NCBI RefSeq assembly: GCF_022682495.2 | Contig: NC_071393.1 | Span: forward strand, 95,035,010-95,099,009 | Source: Desmodus rotundus | Lineage: Eukaryota; Chordata; Mammalia; Chiroptera; Phyllostomidae | Length of the DNA: 64,000 nucleotides | Reading direction: 5' to 3' | Part shown: positions 58,955 through 64,000 of the stretch, in pieces | Numbering within the stretch: the first letter of the stretch is position 1 | How the letters are laid out: the number at the start of each line of letters is the position of its first letter | Position numbers and translations under genes: made by a program | The notes under the pieces: generated by a model | What the model was told of the DNA's origin: nothing | Database searches by the model: none | Seen by the model: only the letters and a program-made list of their open reading frames with translations

Positions 58955-59165
58955 ACTAAGTTCAGGCTCTGGGTTCACACAGCGACAGGCTCAGCTCCTG
59001 GCGGCCACTTATCAAGTAGGAAGGTTGCTTCGCCTCTCTGAGCCTCAGTTTCCTCATCTGCAAAGTGGGGGTCCTCACAGCGCCCACGTACAGGGCTGCT
59101 GTGAAGATGAGCTAAAATAACGTGTGAAGAGCAGAGCGCCCAGCCCAGGGCCGGCCACGGTCACA
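58955..59165 (+). repeat. MIR, sense
   Basis: GCTTCGCCTCTCTGAGCCTC, AGTTTCCTCATCTGCAAAGT and GGGCTGCTGTGAAGATGAGC follow the sense MIR order. Confidence 0.93.
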
Positions 59166-59809
59166 CTGCTCCTAACGTGTGCCACCATCGCACTGACCTG
59201 GCTGTCCCCTTCCTCCAGACATTTCAGGCCAGCGCCTCTGACTCATGGCCCCACCCTCTGGTGTCTGTGGGGTGGCCAGACTGGGAGCCGACAGGGGCTG
59301 AAACGCTGTCAACACCACAGCCTGGGACAAAAGGAACCGCGAGTGTTTAAAGAGTGGGTGCTTCAGACCAGTGCTGACTGCTGCTCCTGGTGCAGGGAGA
59401 GAGGCGCAGGCCCGGGCGAGGTGGGCGGCGAGGTCGGCGAGGTCGGAGAGGTCGAAGCCTCCTATCTGGGCCCCAGGGAGGAGGCACCAATCGGGACGTG
59501 AGGAGACTGCAGGGGGAGGGTGCTGTGACACGGGGTACGTTTATATTTTAGAACAGAAGAGTCAGCAGTTTCCCCTGATAAACCCACACACTGCAGGGTC
59601 CCCAGAAGGGGAAGGCTGGACTTGGCCTTAGCGACATAAAGCCAATGTTCCCTGCTTTGCTCTGTGGATTACAGGTAATTGCCAAAATGACTTAACACTA
59701 GGGACCCCCTGCCCCCACCCCAGCCCTCTCTGCCCTGGGAGAATTGGTAGGTGTCTGCTCTGGGGACAGCAACCTAGAGATGGAGGCAAAGGTGGAAAAG
59801 CTTCTGACT

Positions 59810-59945
59810 GGGAGTTATGTCACCTGCTTTCCATTCCAGTTCTTCCAATGACTTGCTGTGTGACCTGAGGCATGTCACATTCCCTCTCTGAACCTTAGTT
59901 TCCCCCTTTGTAAAACGAGAAGATGCCTGAGGGAAGGGCTGAGCA
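59810..59945 (+). repeat. MIR, sense
   Basis: TGACTTGCTGTGTGACCTGA, CTGAACCTTAGTTTCCCCCT and TTGTAAAACGAGAAGATG match the MIR core. Confidence 0.9.
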
Positions 59946-59984
59946 TTCTTCCAACTCTGCCATTATGAGGGATAACTCGTGTTT

Positions 59985-60140
59985 TGCACTCACGCCAACT
60001 GTGAAGGGCAGGTGTTATTAATCCAATTGATAGATGGGGAACTAGAGCTCAGAGAGGCTAAGCATGTTGTCTAAGGTCACACAGCAACTGGACAACAGGC
60101 CTAGGATTCTCATCCCAGTGTCTGACCCCGGAGTCTACGC
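59985..60140 (-). repeat. MIR, antisense
   Basis: AGATGGGGAACTAGAGCTCA, GAGAGGCTAAGCATGTTGTC and TAAGGTCACACAGCAACTGG form an antisense MIR core. Confidence 0.9.
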
Positions 60141-60199
60141 CCTTTGCCTCCAGGGTGTGGTCCTCACACAGCTTTGTCGGTTTAGGTAACTTTGACAAT

Positions 60200-60405
60200 C
60201 CTGGACTGAGCATTCGCTACCTGGGAGGCTTTGTTACGCTAGGTACTGACTTAATCTAATTCAATCCTAAGAACAGCAGTATCACATCGTACCATTATTT
60301 ACTCTGCTTTAGAAATGAAAAATTAAGACTTGAGAAGCTTAAGTAACTGGGCCACAGCCACCCAGCAGGCGATAGCAGAGCTGGGCTTTGAGTACAGGAG
60401 TCTGA
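60200..60405 (-). repeat. MIR, antisense
   Basis: ACGCTAGGTACTGACTTAAT, TTTAGAAATGAAAAATTAAG and CTTAAGTAACTGGGCCACAG follow antisense MIR order. Confidence 0.88.
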
Positions 60406-61059
60406 GCGCGCGTGTGTGTGGTTTTGGGTCATTTCTGCTACTTTGCACAACCTGGGCTCCTCCGCTCACAGGGGCATGGCAGCGAGAGGGTGAATTCCTC
60501 ACGCCCAGCACAGCTTCCAGGACAATCTTTCAGTGTAAGAATTCGGAAGCTACTCAATGGTGGGAAGGGGAAAGAGAAGTTGGTTTTCTACTCTTAGGGC
60601 TAATAGTCTGCAGACCTCAGTTTGATGAACGAAACAGAACAGGAAACGCACACACACGACCCACGTGTTGCCTGGCTCTAACTTTCAGGCCACAGTCTCT
60701 GCTGGCCTCGCAGCTGTCCCGGGTCCCTAGTTCCAGCTTCGGAGCCACACAGGAGGCAGACATGCACTTTGCCCAGCTCAAGGAGGTGGAGATGGGCTGG
60801 GGGAGGGTGACATCTTTAAAGGGCATCAGAAACCTTAGAGGAAAATTCAATCACTGCTCCACTGATCTGGATTTTCATAACTCTCCCCCCCTCCCGCCTC
60901 CCCCAGCCAGAGCAGCTGGGGTTTGCGTCTGACCTACCGACGGCACGAAGGAAGGGGAGAAAAATGTGGAAACGAGTTTGTTCATTTGGGTGATGGAGTG
61001 CCTGCTCCCCTCGCCAGCATGCAGGGTTCAATAACGGCAGACAGGGCTTCAAAAAATTG

Positions 61060-61400
61060 CAGCATAAATAGATGAGCCCTTTAAGGTAATAGAAATTCTG
61101 TCATCCGGGGGAGAAATATGGGCCCGGGGTCCCATGGGAGGGGACACCAGGCCCCTCTCCTCCACCTCCCATGCTTCTCATCCCCATTATAGGCAGAGCT
61201 GAAAGGCGGCATCTGTGCTGAGGAATGACCAGGGGGCCCCTTATCTCCCAGCCACACAGGCTCCACGTGGGGAGGTGGAAGCTGGGAGCTGGTCTGGGAA
61301 ATCCAGGCTTTGCAGCTCCGGCAGTGACCTCACAGGCTGTTTGCTCCAGGGGCCAAGGTGGCAGCAATTAGCCCTGGGCAGCGCAGGGCTGGCCGCCTAC
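61060..61400. other. Candidate conserved non-coding block
   Basis: This repeat-free segment contains AATTGCAGCATAAATAGATG, CCCTTTAAGGTAATAGAAAT, CCCCTTATCTCCCAGCC (GATA-type core) and CAGCAATTAGCCCTGG. It sits among MIR-rich intron. The enhancer-like impression was not tested. Confidence 0.3.
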
Positions 61401-61699
61401 GTGAGGCCTAATCAAGGAAAGGTGGTCAGTGCGGGGGCGCAGTGGGGCTGAGACACTGGTCTTCTCTGCCCTGTGACGAGAAAGTCTATTCTTGGTTCTG
61501 TGGCTGCCCTTAGGGACCCAGGAGCCCTTGGGGACCCTGCAGCTCCCAGCCAGGAATAAGTTTCAACTAATTCTGCTCTCTTCCTCTCACCCCCATTTTG
61601 ACCTATACCCTCAAGTAGGGCACTTAGGCCGGGGCCAGTCAGCCTCCTGGGGAGGGGTTACCCTTGGGGTAACCAGCAACAATAGCGGCAGCAGAAGCG

Positions 61700-61960
61700 C
61701 TAATGATGACGATAATAGCCAGCACCTGTTGGAAGATGACCAATGGGCCAGGCAGTCTAAATATTTCATTGGTACTAATTAATCTAATCAGTTCAATAAT
61801 CTGACGGACTTCCTTATTACCCCCCTCTCACACACGAGAACACAGAGGCGCAGAGAAGTAAAGCATCTTGCCCAAGGCCCCATAGCTAATAAGTGGCAAA
61901 GCTAGTATTTCAAGGCAGGGAATCTTGCTCCAGAATCTCTTCCAAACCACTCACTCTACA
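61700..61960 (-). repeat. MIR, antisense
   Basis: GATAATAGCCAGCACCTGTT, GGGCCAGGCAGTCTAAATAT, GAAGTAAAGCATCTTGCCCA and AATAAGTGGCAAAGCTAGTA form a nearly full-length antisense MIR. Confidence 0.9.
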
Positions 61961-62329
61961 GCACCGCATGAGGTAGAAGCTCACACCATGTGCCCAGAGA
62001 AGCCAGGGCTGATGCTGGGGGACAGCTGCCCCTGTCCCACTGCAGCTGTTTATCTGAGCTGCAGAGATGCTGATGGGTAGATTCAAGCTCCAGCCCTGCT
62101 GGCAGGGCCCACTGAGAAATGCAGTTTCTTTCCTATAAAGGTCAGTTCTGAAAACTTCTGCTTTAAGGGCAGAGCTCTTCCCAAGTATTTAATTCATTCC
62201 AAAAATCTATGTACTGAGCAAGATGTTAACATGATAGGCATGGGGGTGGGCAGTGGGAGGTGCAGAGTCGGAGGGAGGTAGGCTCTGAGTATGAACCATG
62301 CTCTGTGGAAAAGAGAAGATGGAAGGGTT

Positions 62330-62930
62330 AATTTTGAAGGGAGGAGTATTCAGGGAAGACTTCATGGAAGAGGCAACCTTTGATCTTAACCTGAAAGGTG
62401 GAGCGGGATTTTCATAGACTGAGATAAGAATAGAGGGTGTGGGCTTTCCAGGAAGAGCAAAATGCTTGAGAAAAGGCACAGCTGAAGCACCAAAAACAGA
62501 CACTGTGTTTCGGAACAGGTGAGTTATGTGGGCTACAGTGGAGGTTGTGGAAAGATTTAGCAGATGAGGTTAGGGTAAACTCACTAGTTTTTGTTTTTAA
62601 TCCTCACTGGATGATGCTTTTACATTGCTGTTTAGAGAGAGAGGAAGGGAGAGAGAAACATCGATCGACCCTTCCCCCACAACTGTCTGTACTCAGGAGG
62701 AGGACCCAACCCACAACCCATGCATGTGCCCCAACCAAGAATCAAACTTGCAACCTTTTGCAAGTTTGTTCCAACCTTGCAACCAACCGATGTTCCAACC
62801 AACTGAGCCACACGAACCAGAGCTAAACTCACTAGTTTTGAGGGTGGGGTACAAAAGGCCTGAGGTTTGAGCTTTATTTGGTGGATATGAGAAGCTGTGG
62901 AGAGGGGTGATGTGACTAATTGCCACAATG
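62330..62930 (-). repeat. L2-like fragment split by a VES SINE
   Basis: GGGAAGACTTCATGGAAGAG, TTCCAGGAAGAGCAAAATGC and, beyond the SINE, GGATATGAGAAGCTGTGGAG then GGGGTGATGTGACT are in antisense L2 order. The younger SINE at 62592-62823 interrupts it. Confidence 0.6.
62576..62839 (-). mobile_element. VES-type bat SINE with 16-bp target-site duplication
   Basis: This is a reverse-oriented tRNA-derived SINE. The GA-rich tail side (AGAGAGAGAGGAAGGGAGAG) is followed by AAACATCGATCGACCCTTCC, and a tRNA-like head reads CTGGTTCGTGTGGCTCAG on the - strand at about 62820. The duplication TAAACTCACTAGTTTT occupies 62576-62591 and 62824-62839. A local repeat of AACCTTGCAACC-type words occurs near 62748-62785. 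Confidence 0.88.
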
Positions 62931-63449
62931 CAGCTGGGAAGAAAGGTCCTCATTTTCTGGATCATTTCTCACATGGACACTCTCAGGACTCTGCCAGACC
63001 GAGTCCCTGCCACCCCTTCTTCCTTCCCCCACCCCACCCACCCTGGTTCACCCTGGTGTTCTAACCAGCTGGGGACTCTGGGGTCTACCTGGGCCTGAGC
63101 AACCTGTCCAAGGTGCTGAAACAATGCCCAGGGCTCTTGTCTGCCAGCTGGCAGCCCCAATATAACTCAGCAAGGCACGCCCCCACTGATTCCATCCATG
63201 TGGCCGTGCTAACACGTCAGAGGCCCGGAGTCTCTCCCACCTCCACCTCTATGTCCATTTCCTCAAACACTGACAGGCGTGTCCATCCCAGAGCCTCCTG
63301 AGACCGGCCATTTATGGTGCTGAGGTAGACCTGCCCAGGACAGCAGCGGCTTTGCTCCAGGGGGACCCCCTGGGTGTGGCTCATCCTCACACTCTCCTGG
63401 AACAGGGTGCTGGGTGTGGGGACGCTCTGTTCCCCCACTACTCTCACAG

Positions 63450-63665
63450 TTCATTAATAATTACTATCGCTTTTACAGGCTCTCTATTCTGTTCCAGGCA
63501 CTGAGCCATACACTTTGCACATGAAGTTTCTCACTCTCATGGCCAAATCCCCTCTCAATAGATGAGGAAATTCAGGCTTCAGCAGGATTAGTGACTTGCC
63601 TGTAGGTGGGGTGGGAAGTGGAGGGCCAGGACATGAACTCAGATTTGTGTGGTTCCATAGTGACC
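63450..63665 (-). repeat. MIR, antisense
   Basis: CTGTTCCAGGCACTGAGCCA, TAGATGAGGAAATTCAGGCT and the following AGTGACTTGCC match the antisense MIR. Confidence 0.85.
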
Positions 63666-64000
63666 TGTCAATCAAAGCCAGTCATCTAGCATTTGACAGT
63701 CCAGTGGCTCTCACCACTACTGGCTTTGGGATCCCGTGCCAGGTGGGACTTGCTTCTGCTCTATATTCTCATGGGCTCAGGGGCCAGAGCAGGCGTGTCA
63801 CTGGGCTGCCTCCTAGGGGTGCTTCCACACTACTTCATCAGCACTTTCCACGTTTATGTTGAGCCTAAGACCATTCTCAGCCTTCAGAGACTCTGCTTCC
63901 GTAGCGCTATCCCAATAGCCTCCTTACGGAGCCCTTGGCAGGGCCAGCTCTGGAGGGAGGGGATAGCTGAGGACGTGGCCTCACATCCATTACCCTGTTG

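Larger units (their letters stand above)
48248..64000 (-). other. MEGF11: MEGF11 long intron, at least 15.7 kb
   Basis: No further EGF-type exon with flanking splice sites was recognised on either strand. The contents are an MLT1-type LTR, many MIR and L2 fragments, one VES SINE at the right, a local duplication (49449-49558), a 15-base G run (56822-56836), an 18-base T run (57992-58009), and several repeat-free candidate conserved blocks. Sequences not otherwise listed are unassigned GC-rich intron. Confidence 0.8.

Noticed and set aside
48248..64000. Search for the preceding MEGF11 EGF exons
   Set aside because: No cysteine-patterned segment with flanking AG/GT and phase-0 end was found, so the earlier exons are taken to lie beyond the window.

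Overview
The window is ordinary vertebrate nuclear DNA from a mammal, very probably a bat of the Yangochiroptera. The two recognisable protein-coding genes are split into exons with canonical GT/AG junctions. Three tRNA-derived SINEs with the VES-type layout (tRNA-like head, short A/T and GA-rich tail) are present with target-site duplications. Older mammal-wide repeats (MIR, L2, MER5/hAT, L1M-like fragments, MLT1-like LTRs) are scattered throughout. There is no operon, prophage, CRISPR array or other prokaryotic feature.

Layout. Bases 1-8601 hold the 3' end of RAB11A on the + strand: one internal coding exon (462-542) and the last coding exon (8462-8601), separated by a 7.9-kb intron. The 3' UTR follows, with polyadenylation signals near 8.8 kb, 10.2 kb and possibly 11.65 kb. 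From 17.2 kb to the right end the window is occupied by the 3' half of MEGF11 on the - strand. RAB11A and MEGF11 are therefore convergent (tail to tail), the same neighbour relation I know from the human chromosome 15 locus. Their 3' ends are separated by about 3-7 kb, depending on which poly(A) sites are used.

Sixteen MEGF11 coding exons were placed by hand. In transcript order they run from 48247 down to 17214. Their lengths sum to 2136 nt (711 codons plus stop) and every junction keeps the reading frame, which strongly supports the model. They encode nine consecutive 8-cysteine laminin-type EGF-like domains, one transmembrane helix, and a complete cytoplasmic tail with NPxY and YxxL motifs. 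The signal peptide, EMI domain and first EGF repeats are not in the window. Bases 48248-64000 look like one long intron.

Base composition changes visibly at about 18-20 kb. The RAB11A side and the intergenic spacer are AT-rich with little CpG, and the MEGF11 body is GC-rich. The two genes do not form a pathway together. RAB11A is a recycling-endosome GTPase, and MEGF11 is a Draper/CED-1-like receptor involved in retinal mosaic spacing and cell-cell recognition.

I found no previously undescribed biological system. The most interesting non-coding items are a duplicated 24-bp motif with a 9-bp-arm hairpin flanking a conserved-looking block (38.3-39.4 kb), a perfect 13-bp-arm palindrome next to an AP-1 site (24.9 kb), a dense ACGTG/E-box cluster (29.5-29.9 kb), and an MLT1-type LTR only about 40 bp from a MEGF11 splice acceptor.
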